Assembly (NCBI RefSeq): GCF_017310505.1
Contig: NZ_CP065957.1
Location: forward strand, 1,116,001 to 1,180,000
From: Methylacidiphilum caldifontis
GTDB lineage: Bacteria > Verrucomicrobiota > Verrucomicrobiia > Methylacidiphilales > Methylacidiphilaceae
Length of the DNA: 64,000 bases
Direction of reading: 5' to 3'
Part shown: in pieces, positions 41,237 through 51,100 of the stretch
Layout: the number at the start of each line of letters is the position of its first letter
Position numbering within the stretch: the stretch's first letter is position 1
Program-made: the position numbers and the translations under genes
Notes under the pieces: generated by a model
What the model was told of the DNA's origin: nothing
What the model saw: the letters and a program-made list of their open reading frames with translations, nothing else
Databases searched by the model: none

Positions 41237-42297
41237 GCTATTCGGAAATTCCTCAAAAATTGTGTATCCTTAGAATTGATCGATCCAACCATCCAGTTAT
41301 AAAAGCGATCGACGTAAGGTTCGATAAGCCGTTTACATTTATCAACCTCAGCGAGACGATCTTTCAAATTCTGCTGCGCTATCGACTGGAGATCATCGAT
41401 GTTGTAGCAATAAACCTCTTCTAGATCCTGAACAGCAGGCTCAATATCTCGAGGAACAGCAAGATCGATTAAAAAAAGAGGCCTGCCTGCACGCAAACCT
41501 ATATAGGCTGCCAGTTTTTCTTTTGTAATGATATAGTGAGGAGCAGAAGTTGAGCTAATGAGAATATCTATTTTGGCGATTCGCGAAGGGAATTCTGTCC
41601 AGGGAATAGCTTCTGCTTCTATCTCTTTACTGAGCTCCAATGCCTTTGCATAGGTTCGATTCGCAACAAGAATAATGTTCCCCCCTTTCCTCTGGAGTGC
41701 TTTAGCCGTCGTTTCGCTCACAGCCCCCGCTCCAACAACCATTATGGAACAACCATTTAGTTTTCCAAAGAGTTTTTCCGCTAAGTCCACTGCCACTGCA
41801 CTCACCGAAATGCTTCCCCTAGTTATCCAAGTGGACGATCTTATTGTTTTAGCGGCTGAAAAACTGGCTTGAAAAAGTCTGTTTAGGTATTTTTTGGCCA
41901 TTCCCTGCTCCTTGGCAATATGGTAGGCTTCTTTCAGCTGACCTAATATCTCTGTTTCACCCACAACCATGGATTTCAGTCCACTAGCAAGCTCAAAAAG
42001 ATGCCCAATACAATGTTTCCCAATATAAAGCTGAGAATATAATTCGAAGGGAAAATATTTTTTATGGTATATTCTCAAAAACTCTCCCCATCCCTTAGAT
42101 ACTTGGTGAGGATCTTTACTTACAGAAAAAAACTCAACCCTGTTACATGTAGAAAGCAAAACCCCCTCTTCGAGATGCATGATCTCCTTCATTAGGGATA
42201 AAGCCTGAGGATATTCATCAGAGCGAAAAGCCACCTGTTCACGCAACTCTATGGATGAAGTGTCAAAAGAAAGACCACCGCCGACAAGAACATTCAT
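41233..42297 (-). CDS. hemA: Glutamyl-tRNA reductase HemA, with shortened C-terminal dimerisation domain
   Basis: It reduces glutamyl-tRNA to glutamate-1-semialdehyde, the committed step of C5 tetrapyrrole synthesis. The nucleophilic cysteine is in LLSTCNRVEFFSV (about residues 48-60). GLKSMVVGETEILGQLKEAY (about residues 107-126) and the NADPH fold MVVGAGAVSETTAKAL are intact, as is the LIDLAVPRDIEPAV linker. At 354 residues it is clearly shorter than typical HemA (about 410-430): the C-terminal helical dimerisation domain is cut to about 40 residues. The operon order ccsA-hemA-hemC-hemD is classical. Confidence 0.93.
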   Translation of the reverse strand: MNVLVGGGLSFDTSSIELREQVAFRSDEYPQALSLMKEIMHLEEGVLLSTCNRVEFFSVSKDPHQVSKGWGEFLRIYHKKYFPFELYSQLYIGKHCIGHLFELASGLKSMVVGETEILGQLKEAYHIAKEQGMAKKYLNRLFQASFSAAKTIRSSTWITRGSISVSAVAVDLAEKLFGKLNGCSIMVVGAGAVSETTAKALQRKGGNIILVANRTYAKALELSKEIEAEAIPWTEFPSRIAKIDILISSTSAPHYIITKEKLAAYIGLRAGRPLFLIDLAVPRDIEPAVQDLEEVYCYNIDDLQSIAQQNLKDRLAEVDKCKRLIEPYVDRFYNWMVGSINSKDTQFLRNFRIA

Positions 42298-42305
42298 GTT
42301 ATAAC

Positions 42306-43115
42306 TTAAAATTTGTGCATTTGACTAAAATAATTTATTCCCCAAAAGGTTAAAAAAATAAATAAAAATCCTCCAATCGATAAAAGCGATAAACGTTTCA
42401 TTCTCGAATGGGAGAAAAAGCAACAGAAAACCAGATACAAGTAAAATAACCAGACCGCAATCGACCAACTGATTTTTACCCAATCCCATGTGCTTTTTGG
42501 AGAAATAAGAAGACCACCCATAAGACCTGCGGTAAGCAACAAAAGACCCACTAACAACACCCTTTTTTGAATGTAAGAAAGATCCCCAATAGGAGGGAAC
42601 CAGAAAAAAAGAGAAGAAAGCTTGTGCGTTTTGAGTTCTTTTTCTTCTAACAGGTAAATCAACGCAGCCAAAGCCGCGATCGCAAAAATCGCATAGGCTA
42701 AGATCGAAAAAGCGGCATGCAGTTCAAGCATCCAACCCAATTCAGGTAATATCTTAGGGCTATCTGGACGCAGGATCAACCCAATAATATTAATGAAACA
42801 GGCAGCCGGAGCCGTGAAGAATCCAAGGATAGACATTCGATAAGCTGAACCAATGATGAAATAGAGCAAAAGTAAAGCCCAGGATAAAAAAACCATGGTT
42901 TCAAGAAAATTGGTTATAGGACAATGGTTTATCGAAATTCCTCTTAAATAAAGAAAAAGAGTTTCGAAAAAAAAGGCGACAAGAAGAGCAACAAAGCTGA
43001 TGTTATCGCTTGCTGCCCTTTTTTTGCCTCTCAATACAAAAAATCCGTAAAGAGAGACAAAAAACTCAATAAAAGTAGCAACGATTAATTCAATTTTTTC
43101 TTGGCCAAAACTCAT
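42306..43115 (-). CDS. CcsA/HemX-like cytochrome c assembly membrane protein
   Basis: A polytopic inner-membrane protein with about eight hydrophobic segments. The position just upstream of hemA is that of hemX. The segment LELHAAFSILAYAIFAIAAL (about residues 130-149) matches the histidine-bearing helix of CcsA/HemX-type heme-handling proteins, and the SPKSTWDWVKISWSIAVWLF part recalls the tryptophan-rich region. Its role is inferred to be heme delivery or cytochrome c maturation, or modulation of HemA level as for HemX. Length 269. It lies 8 bases before hemA. Confidence 0.8.
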   Translation of the reverse strand: MSFGQEKIELIVATFIEFFVSLYGFFVLRGKKRAASDNISFVALLVAFFFETLFLYLRGISINHCPITNFLETMVFLSWALLLLYFIIGSAYRMSILGFFTAPAACFINIIGLILRPDSPKILPELGWMLELHAAFSILAYAIFAIAALAALIYLLEEKELKTHKLSSLFFWFPPIGDLSYIQKRVLLVGLLLLTAGLMGGLLISPKSTWDWVKISWSIAVWLFYLYLVFCCFFSHSRMKRLSLLSIGGFLFIFLTFWGINYFSQMHKF

Positions 43116-43161
43116 GTGACAACGTGAATCTTCAAAATAACATCTCCTATAGAGAAAGAAT

Positions 43162-43608
43162 CTAGCTCAAAAATTTTTTTGCTATTTCTTGTAGCTTTTT
43201 TCCATCGGCTTTGCCCTCTGCACGAGCTATTGCCGTCTTCATCACCACTCCTAAATCTTTTTTATCTTTAGCGTGAGTTTCCTCTATCACTTTTTTCACC
43301 AGTTCTTCCATTTCCGCTTCAGTCATTGGTTGGGGCAAAAATTCTTTTAAGACAGCAATCTCTACTTTTTCCTTTTCAGCAAGCTCCAGCCTCTGAGCTT
43401 TTTCATACTCCTGGATCGACTCTTCCCTTTTTTTAATTTCTTTTGTGATTACCCCGATCACTTCTTGATCAGAAAGCTCTTTATGGGCTTTCTGGATTGA
43501 AGCATAGCTTATGGCTGCCTTGAGAAGTCTCAAAACAGAAATTCTCTCCACATCTTTTTTCTTCATCGCCTCTTTGAGCTGCTGGTCTATCTGAAGTAAC
43601 AACGACAT
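43162..43608 (-). CDS. yqeY: GatB/YqeY domain protein
   Basis: A 148-residue stand-alone YqeY domain, related to the tRNA-binding tail of GatB. It begins LLQIDQQLKEAMKKKDVERI and contains LRLLKAAISYASIQKAHKEL, DQEVIGVITKEIKKREESI, FLPQPMTEAEMEELVKKVI and the GVVMKTAIARAEGKADGKKL end. The gene is the first of the minus-strand tetrapyrrole operon. Its biochemical role is not established; a link to amidotransferase or tRNA has been proposed for the family. Confidence 0.92.
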   Translation of the reverse strand: MSLLLQIDQQLKEAMKKKDVERISVLRLLKAAISYASIQKAHKELSDQEVIGVITKEIKKREESIQEYEKAQRLELAEKEKVEIAVLKEFLPQPMTEAEMEELVKKVIEETHAKDKKDLGVVMKTAIARAEGKADGKKLQEIAKKFLS

Positions 43609-43741
43609 AATAGGTTTTCCTCTCTTTTCTTTATCACATGTTGCAATTAATCATTCCTTCTTCGATATTCTAACTCTAGAGTGTATACATAAAAAAGAGA
43701 AATATCTTTCTAAACATTATTTTATTTTATTCTCATCTTTT

Positions 43742-44860
43742 ATGAGAACAATTTATAAATTTCTTTTTTTGGAACTATTTAAAAATTCTCTGATAACCAC
43801 CTCGATTTTGACTTTTTTCTTGGTCATAGCTAACGCTTTTCGAGATCTATCTGATCTTCTTGTAAACAACGAAGTTCCTTTGTGGATTTCCTTGAAACTG
43901 CTTGTCTCTCTCATTCCCTTTGTCTTAACCTTTACTTTGCCTTGGGGATTATTGATCGCTGTGATCTTGCTTTTCGGTAAAATGTCCCAAGACAGGGAGC
44001 TTACAGCCCTTAAAAGTGCAGGCATTAGCCTTGGAGCGATAATGGCTCCGGTCATCTGGTTTGCCCTTCTTTACAGCGTTTTTAGCTTCGCCATCAATGC
44101 CTATATTGGTCCTAAAAGCCGTCATGCTTTCAAAGAAATATTCTCGGATGTCATGCTGCATAACCCGCTTTCTTTTTTTAAAAGCAACAAAACCATTGAC
44201 CAGTTTGACGGTTTTCGGTTGTATGCAACCAACCGCATAGGAGCTAGGCTCCAAGATGTCTATATCTGGGAAACCGATGCCGATCTTCGTCCCTTGCGGT
44301 CTATCCGCGCTTCTGAGGCAGAAATAGAACCCGATTTAAATCATCAAAGAATTCTATTGACCCTTTGGAATGCACGGCAAGAGGAAAGAAATGTCTCTGA
44401 TCCACTGAATGTAAAACTGGTCATGCCCGGTTCTCGCGCTACACAACTTCCCTATGAAATATCTCTTGCCCAGCTTTTTGACCGGTTGGCTGTAAGAAAA
44501 AGCATAGGGCTTTCGACCTTAGATGAGATTGGCCGGCAGATTGTCGCGGCTGACTTATTTGGTTTTACTTCAAATCCCACCCCGGTCTTAACTGAATTTC
44601 AGAAAAGACTAGCCTTTTCACTCTCCTGCTTTACCTTTGTTCTTGTCGGTGCTCCTTTAGCTATTCAAGTCCAAAGAAAGGAAACTTCTATTGGAGTAGC
44701 TTTGAGTTTACTCATCGTTCTTTCCTATTATGTTATCGTTCTACTTGCCGAAGCACTTAAAGCAAAAACTAACCTTTTCCCTGAGCTCATTATTTGGTTA
44801 CCCAATATCATTTTTCAATCCTTGGGATTTTGGCTTATCTGGAGAGTGAATAGAAGATAG
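43742..44860 (+). CDS. LptF/LptG-family permease (YjgP/YjgQ)
   Basis: An inner-membrane component of the LptBFGC lipopolysaccharide extractor. The N-terminal helix is followed by LVSLIPFVLTFTLPWGLLIA (about residues 48-67), the DRELTALKSAGISL motif after helix 3, and a periplasmic beta-jellyroll (FRLYATNRIGARLQDVYIWE and on, about residues 150-250). The C-terminal helices include LVGAPLAIQVQRKET. Length 372 is normal. Only one of the two paralogues lies here; whether it is F or G cannot be told. It indicates an LPS-type outer membrane. Confidence 0.88.
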   Translation: MRTIYKFLFLELFKNSLITTSILTFFLVIANAFRDLSDLLVNNEVPLWISLKLLVSLIPFVLTFTLPWGLLIAVILLFGKMSQDRELTALKSAGISLGAIMAPVIWFALLYSVFSFAINAYIGPKSRHAFKEIFSDVMLHNPLSFFKSNKTIDQFDGFRLYATNRIGARLQDVYIWETDADLRPLRSIRASEAEIEPDLNHQRILLTLWNARQEERNVSDPLNVKLVMPGSRATQLPYEISLAQLFDRLAVRKSIGLSTLDEIGRQIVAADLFGFTSNPTPVLTEFQKRLAFSLSCFTFVLVGAPLAIQVQRKETSIGVALSLLIVLSYYVIVLLAEALKAKTNLFPELIIWLPNIIFQSLGFWLIWRVNRR

Positions 44861-45226
44861 GTTTTAAGAAGCGATTTGATTCTTATCTGGCTTTTATCAG
44901 CTTTACGCAAGGATAAAACAAGCTTCTTGGGGATAGATGAGTATAGGCGGCCGCTAAGTGATTTTATTCTCAATACCAGACTGCTTTTGAACCGTTAAAC
45001 TACACCACTGTCAGGAAGCTCAGAAGTCATCAATAAAAATACTAGGGCAACTCTCCTGGAGGCATAACGGGACCGGGAAAGCCAGGTAGGGCAGGAGGAG
45101 AAGGTGCACTGGGCTCAGGAGCTTCATCGGGAGCTTTAGGTTCATTTTCCTGCAAGGGAGGTAGCCAGAACAAAAACATGTTCATATCTTTTTTATTTTA
45201 TTAAGAAATGCTTCTTTTTAACCTTT
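44861..45226. other. Interval between LptF/G and the M24 peptidase
   Basis: A 366-base gap between convergent genes. It holds only a proline-rich mini-ORF (45042-45185) and a NotI-type GCGGCCGC (44949-44956). A stretch around 44940-45020 resembles a tRNA D-arm on the minus strand but lacks a T-arm. AAGAAGC and GCTTCTT (44866, 44922) form a distant inverted repeat without a U tract. Confidence 0.5.
45042..45185 (-). CDS. Proline-rich mini-ORF, 47 residues
   Basis: Minus-strand ATG 45185 to TAG 45042. After a short hydrophobic start (MNMFLFWLPPLQ) the chain is almost half proline, with acidic and alanine residues (APDEAPEPSAPSPPALPG). It lies 41 bases after the M24 peptidase stop on the same strand. 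There is only a weak AAAAAGAT before the ATG. The strong compositional bias could reflect a real small secreted or linker-like peptide, or the leftover end of an eroded proline-rich protein. No family. Confidence 0.35.
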   Translation of the reverse strand: MNMFLFWLPPLQENEPKAPDEAPEPSAPSPPALPGFPGPVMPPGELP

Positions 45227-46330
45227 TCAAGCTATTTCCAATATTTCCTCGATTGTCGTCAAATTTTCTATACCCTCTTCTTTGATGACAACCATGTCTT
45301 CGAGCCTTACTCCTCCAATTTCTGGGTAATACAAACCGGGTTCGACAGTGAGAACCTGGTTTTTCTTAAACACCGCTTTCCTGAATCGAGGAGGCTCATG
45401 AATTTCAAGTCCCACACCATGACCTAGTCCATGGAAAAAACCAACCCATCTTCCGCCGCGAATTTCAGTGGGATATCCTTTCTTGGTAAACGAATTCCGA
45501 AGATCATTTTCTATTTTGTTGCCTCTTAACCCTTCTCGCAAAACACTTAAAACCCACTGTTTACCCTCTTTAACCGTTTTGTACAGCTCGACGAGTTGTT
45601 TTGCAGGTTTTCCTTTGACAACCGTCCGACTAAGATCTCCATAGTAACCTGTTGCCCTGTCTCTTGGGAAAATATCAATAACAATGGATTGGCCAGCCTT
45701 AAGTTTTCCTTTGCCAATCTCGTGAGGATCACAGGCTTCGATTCCACAGGCCACGATGGTTCCAAGAGCCATCCCTCCCTCTCTCATGATCTTTATTTCG
45801 ATCTCTTCCCTTAGTAGCTTGGAGTCAAGAATTTTATCCTGCCATAAAAGTAAGCCCTCATCATTTATTTTACTTTCTCTAATGACTTCAATGGCTCTTT
45901 CCATCCCCTTCTCAGCCATGCGCAGGGCCGTTCTGATTGATTCAATTTCGGTCGGAGTCTTAATGGATCGCTCAGGGAAAAACTCCTCTTTTTTGGCTAC
46001 AATGCTCAACCCTTCTTTTCGTAGGGTTTCAGCCAGTCCCAAAGGAAAATAAGAAGGCACAACTAGCCGGCTAATCCTAAGTTTCTTGCAAATCGTTTTG
46101 ATCAAAAGAGGAATCGTTAATTTCTCTTCTTTTATTCCAGTTGCTTCTTGGTAAGAAAGGATAACATCGGCTTTAGCCTCCCGTTTGGCGCGATCAATTT
46201 CAAGTTTGCTTAAAAAAATATAACTTTTGGAATCCACTTCTATCCAAAGAAAGGGATCGGGAACCATGATCCGAGTAGCATAAAGCATGTTCGCATCTTT
46301 TTCCGATGCAGCAAACATCATTCGAGCCAT
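45227..46330 (-). CDS. M24-family metallopeptidase (Xaa-Pro aminopeptidase-like)
   Basis: A 367-residue creatinase/prolidase-type peptidase. The N-terminal domain is degenerate, as usual. The C-terminal pita-bread domain carries the metal ligands in order: VIDIFPRD and YYGDLSRTV (two Asp), the HGLGHGVGLEIHEPP stretch (His), LTVEPGLYYP (Glu), and GGVRLEDMVVI (Glu). The frame extends to a TTG at 46387 that overlaps the upstream stop, but the ATG at 46330, 20 bases after that stop, is preferred. It probably removes residues before proline in cytoplasmic peptides. Confidence 0.87.
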   Translation of the reverse strand: MARMMFAASEKDANMLYATRIMVPDPFLWIEVDSKSYIFLSKLEIDRAKREAKADVILSYQEATGIKEEKLTIPLLIKTICKKLRISRLVVPSYFPLGLAETLRKEGLSIVAKKEEFFPERSIKTPTEIESIRTALRMAEKGMERAIEVIRESKINDEGLLLWQDKILDSKLLREEIEIKIMREGGMALGTIVACGIEACDPHEIGKGKLKAGQSIVIDIFPRDRATGYYGDLSRTVVKGKPAKQLVELYKTVKEGKQWVLSVLREGLRGNKIENDLRNSFTKKGYPTEIRGGRWVGFFHGLGHGVGLEIHEPPRFRKAVFKKNQVLTVEPGLYYPEIGGVRLEDMVVIKEEGIENLTTIEEILEIA

Positions 46331-46349
46331 AGCTTTTTCTACCGAGTTT

Positions 46350-47999
46350 TCAAGATCCAGAAGATTTCGATTTAGTCGATGCCCCAACAGGTCTCATGCT
46401 GTAATCTTCCCATCCTCCCCCAAGTGCTCTAATCAATGCCACCGTCGAAATAAACCGTTCACCAAGAATTTGTAGATTGAGCAGTTGGGCATTAAGCCAT
46501 ACCTGCTCGGTCGTATCGACTTCAATGTAATTAACCAATCCCTCTTTAAACCTAACCAAAGAAACATCGAACTGATCCTTGGCAAAAGCTACCGTTCTTT
46601 GCTGTGCCTCTTGTTGAGCTTCCAGAATCTTCAAGGCTGCCAGGGCATTTTCCACTTCTTGGAAAGCGATCAGCACTCCTTGCCGGTAATTAGCAACTGC
46701 AGCTTGATAAGCTGCCTTGGCTTGCTGTAATCCCGCCACAAGCTGACCCCCTTCGAAAATGGGAAGACTTACAAATGGACCAAGAGTCCAGAACCTACTT
46801 GAACCGTTGAAAAGCATTTCTATTGTTGAACTCAGCAGTCCAACCGAAGCCAAAAGATTCACCGAAGGGAAGAAGGCACCCAATGCTACCCCAATATCAG
46901 CATTAGCTGAAGCCATCTGCCTTTCTGCTTGAGCTACATCTGGCCTCCTTTGCAAAAGATCAGAAGGCAGATATTCGGGCAAAACGGGGACTGAACCCGA
47001 AATCGGGTTAGAAGCAATTTTTACAGAAGAAGCGGGTTTTCCAAGAAGAACGGCGATCGCATTTTCGATTTGAGCCCTGGTATTTTCCAACCCTATATAT
47101 TGAGATTGCAGGCTGGCCAGATCTGTTTTTGCTCTTGCAAGATCAAGCTCGTTAGCCAGTCCTCCATCATAACGGCTTTGCACCAAGTAAAGATTATCTC
47201 TAAAGACATCGATCATGTAGCGGTAGACAGCCAATTGTGCATCGATATAGCGAATGGAAAAATAATCGGTGGCCAACTCCGCATGCAAACTAAGAAGCAA
47301 GTTTTCATAGGCTGCTTGGGTAGCTTGTGCAGAAGCTTTTGCAGCTTCAAGTTCGCGACGGTATCTTCCCCAGATATCCGCCTCATAAGATGCCGCTAAA
47401 GGCAGCGCCCATTCATTCCAATAAATAGGCAGACCAGTTTGAAACTGGGTAAAACCAATTTGCTGGCCTGTTGTTGAGCTAAAAACAGGGGCGAATACGG
47501 GATGTTGAAGGAAGAAAAAGGGCTGGTTTTGAGAAAATCTTAATCTGGAGTAGAAGGGATAAAACCCGATATGGGGGAAAAAATTGGAAAGAGATTGCGT
47601 TACCAGGGCTCTTGCCTCTACAACTTGAGCATAAATTCCTTTCAGTTGCTGGTTGCCTATCAACAGTTGAGCTTCCAATTGGTCTAACAAAGGGTCTTTA
47701 AAAACCTTCCACCATTCTCCTTTAGCGATTGCATCCTGAGGAAGGGCCTTCTTCCACCGAATACCTTCCAGCCTTTTTCCCGAGGCAGTTTGCACTTCAG
47801 TGGGTGTCACTCCTTCTTCTCCTGTCGTGGGTTTTTCAGCGTTAGGATTGTTTCCCCATTTGAAGGCTAGCGGAGTTTCTGCCACAGGCCGGTGGTAATC
47901 AGGACCAACGGCACAACCGCAGATCAAAAAAACCAATGGAAAAAAGAAAAGAGACTTCGGTGCTCTTTTCATTTCCCTTAGAATAAAAGGGCACTTCAT
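46350..47999 (-). CDS. NodT-family outer-membrane efflux lipoprotein (second copy in window)
   Basis: A 549-residue TolC-like outer-membrane factor. A lipobox in FLICGC is followed by CAVGPDYHRPVAETPLAFKW. It then shows GEWWKVFKDPLLDQLEAQ, the first OEP repeat with NELDLARAKTDLASLQ, the LQRRPDVAQAERQMASANAD segment and LVNYIEVDTTEQVWLNAQLL. It is a clear paralogue of the fluoride-controlled lipoprotein at 10755, but without the lysine/proline-rich insert, and no fluoride aptamer precedes it. It pairs with an M24 peptidase rather than with pump genes, so its inner-membrane partner is unknown. An alternative ATG is at 47972. Confidence 0.92.
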   Translation of the reverse strand: MKCPFILREMKRAPKSLFFFPLVFLICGCAVGPDYHRPVAETPLAFKWGNNPNAEKPTTGEEGVTPTEVQTASGKRLEGIRWKKALPQDAIAKGEWWKVFKDPLLDQLEAQLLIGNQQLKGIYAQVVEARALVTQSLSNFFPHIGFYPFYSRLRFSQNQPFFFLQHPVFAPVFSSTTGQQIGFTQFQTGLPIYWNEWALPLAASYEADIWGRYRRELEAAKASAQATQAAYENLLLSLHAELATDYFSIRYIDAQLAVYRYMIDVFRDNLYLVQSRYDGGLANELDLARAKTDLASLQSQYIGLENTRAQIENAIAVLLGKPASSVKIASNPISGSVPVLPEYLPSDLLQRRPDVAQAERQMASANADIGVALGAFFPSVNLLASVGLLSSTIEMLFNGSSRFWTLGPFVSLPIFEGGQLVAGLQQAKAAYQAAVANYRQGVLIAFQEVENALAALKILEAQQEAQQRTVAFAKDQFDVSLVRFKEGLVNYIEVDTTEQVWLNAQLLNLQILGERFISTVALIRALGGGWEDYSMRPVGASTKSKSSGS

Positions 48000-48167
48000 T
48001 GCTTGTAGTTAGCGATAGGAGATTAAAATGGGTATTTTATTAATCAACATTAATTTTTCTTTTACCCTTATTCCCATATATCTTTTGTTCAATATCATCA
48101 AGTCTATTGGCAAAAGAAAAGCTTGGTAAGTGAAGAAAACTGATCATAAACGCAAAATATTAATGGA

Positions 48168-51100
48168 ATGGAATCAATAAGGTTGCGGAAAATCTATGTT
48201 CATAATTTAAAGGGTATCGATCTAGATATCCCTCATAAAACCCTAACCGTTATCACGGGACTGAGCGGTTCGGGAAAATCTTCACTCGCATTTGACACCC
48301 TCTTTGCTGAAGGCCAAAGCCGTTACATTGAAACTTTTCCTCCTTATATTAGGCAGTTTCTTTTGAGAGTCGAAAAGCCCAAGGCGGAATCCATAGAAGG
48401 GATGTTACCCGCTATTGCCGTTGAACAGGATAGGACCACCGCTAACTCGAGAAGCACGGTTGCTACCATGACAGGGATTGCTGATTATCTTAAAATTCTC
48501 TATGCCAGGCTTTCAGTCCCTATCTGTCCCCGTTGCCATCAACCCATTCAAAAATCTACACCTAAGGGAATTGTAGAACAGCTTTTTAGATCTTACCTTC
48601 ACAAAGACTTTCTTATCTGCTACCCAGTTCGTTTTGCAGCCCACACTTCTTTTAGGGAAGCCAGTCAGCTGCTCCTTTCCCAGGGGTATTCCAAAATCTG
48701 GTTAGGTAATCAGATCGTCAGAATCGATGAAGAACCCACTTGCTCCTCTCTTATGGATTTTGAGGAAATCCTCGTCATTCATAGTCTTGAAAAAGTTGAA
48801 TATGAAAGGGAAAGCCAGCTTTTAGAAACTTTTGAAGAAAGTTTAAAGATGGGCAAGGGAACCATACAGGTCGTTTTTTTTCCCGAAAATAAGAGTCTTT
48901 CATTCAGTAACCGTTTAATCTGTCCGGTAGATAAAATTGAGTTTGAAGAACCTTTGCCTGCCCTTTTCTCGTTTAACAATCCTAAGGGGGCTTGTCCTAC
49001 ATGCCACGGCTTCGGTCGTATCATCACGATCGATTACGATAAGGTTATTCCTGAAAAGAATCTTTCGGTAGAACAAGGAGCTATTCGGCCTTTTCAGTCT
49101 GAACATTTTAAGCATTGGCAAATTTTCCTGGAAAGAATGCTCAAAAAAAGAAAAATTTCCCTTACCAAAAAAATTGCTTCCTACAATAAAGCTGAGTGGG
49201 ACTACCTAGTCCAGGGAGAAGACCCTTCTACGGATGCAGACCTTTTAATCGAGCAGGACCGGTGGTGTGGAATCGATGGATTTTTCTCTATATTGGAAAA
49301 AAAAACTTACCAAACCCATATACGGGTGTTTCTGTCTCGATACCGGCTTTATACTCAATGTCCCGATTGCCAAGGGAGCCGGTTCAACAAAAAAGCGCTT
49401 GGCTATAAAGTTTTCTCTGGTCAAACACCCCTTTCTATCGGAGAGTTCCTGCAGTTGCCTATTACCGAGCTCATCCCTATTGTTAGCCAAATAGACATTC
49501 CGGTATGGGACAAAGCGGCGTTGAAGATAATAGAAGAGCTCGGTAGTCGACTGCGCTATCTAGATGATATTGGCCTTGGCTATCTGACCCTAGACAGAAC
49601 GAGTAGAACACTTTCAGGAGGGGAAACAAGAAGGGCTAACCTGACAATCTGTCTGGGCAATAAGCTTACCAATACGCTTTTTGTCCTTGATGAACCCACA
49701 ATCGGTCTTCATCCCAAGGATTCCTCTAGACTTGTCGAACTCATCAAAAAACTAAGAGACCAAGGCAACACGATCGTTGTTGTCGAACATGATGAAACAG
49801 TTATAAAAAATGCTGATTACATCGTAGAACTTGGTCCGGGGACAGGATCAGAGGGAGGAAAAGTGACTTATTCAGGTAATCTTCAAGGACTGCTCTCGAG
49901 TCCTTCTTCATTGACCGGTGCCTACCTGAGTAGAAGAAAAACAGTAGAGATTCCTCAAAATAGAAGAAAACCCTCTCAAGACCGACTGCAGGTTCGTAAA
50001 GCCAATATTCATAATCTTCAAAACCTTGATGTGGACATTCCCCTTGGCCTATTCGTGACTGTTACGGGAGTCAGCGGATGCGGCAAAAGCAGTCTTGTCC
50101 ATGAGATTATTGCTCAGGGCCTACATCGAATCAAAGAGTTGGATCCCCCCCAGGGAACTTTTTTTACAGGAAGAGCTTATTTTAACGGATGGGAAAACAT
50201 TGGCGAAGTTATCGAAATCGATCAAATGGCCATTTTGAAAACACCAAGGTCAAATATAGCTCTTTATTTAGGAATTTGGCAATATGTGAGAAAACTCTTT
50301 GCTTCTACGGATCAAGCGCTAACTCAAGGAATAGGAGAAAGCAGTTTCTCGATGAACTCTGGGGAAGGGCGTTGCCCAAGATGTCTTGGACTGGGATATG
50401 AAAAAATAGAAATGCAGTTTTTAGCTGATGTCTATGTTTGCTGCTCGGTATGCGGAGGCAAAAGATTCCAACCCCATATTCTTGCTATCCGTTACCAGGG
50501 AAAATCTGTTGATCAAATCCTTGAAATGACAGCTAAAGAAGCTTCACTGTTTTTTACTCCCCAAAAATCGGCTTCAGGTCCACAGTCGGTTCTTTGTAAA
50601 AAAATAGTCGATCGGCTCGAAATGCTCAAAGAGATCGGGTTGGATTATCTCCAGCTGGGCCATCCTCTAAGCCAGCTTTCTGGAGGAGAATCCCAGAGAC
50701 TCAAGATCTTAAGCATTCTCTGCGAAAGCCCTTTTAGCTTTCCTTTGGATTTCAATAAAAAGACAAGAAAGACAAGCGGTGGCCAGCACCGGATAGTGAT
50801 CCTCGATGAACCCACAACAGGCCTTCATATGGATGATGTGAGCCGGCTAATCGGTCTTTTACAGAAACTTGTTGATCGAGGAAACACCTTGATTGTCGTT
50901 GAGCATAATCTTGATGTAATCCTTTCTAGCGACTGGGTTATAGATCTTGGACCATCTGGAGGAAAGGCTGGGGGCAAAATTGTTGCCCAGGGGCCTCCCG
51001 AATCTATTGCTCAGTCTAAGCAAGGTTTTACAGCTTTTTTTCTAAACGAAAAGTTGAACAACAAAAGTTCCTTTTATCTTTCCCCCATGACTCCTTCGAG

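Noticed and set aside
44940-45025. tRNA-like stretch on the minus strand (TGGTGTAGTTTAACGG resembling a D-arm)
   Set aside because: No T-arm (GGTTCRA with matching stem), no acceptor pairing and no convincing anticodon stem could be placed.
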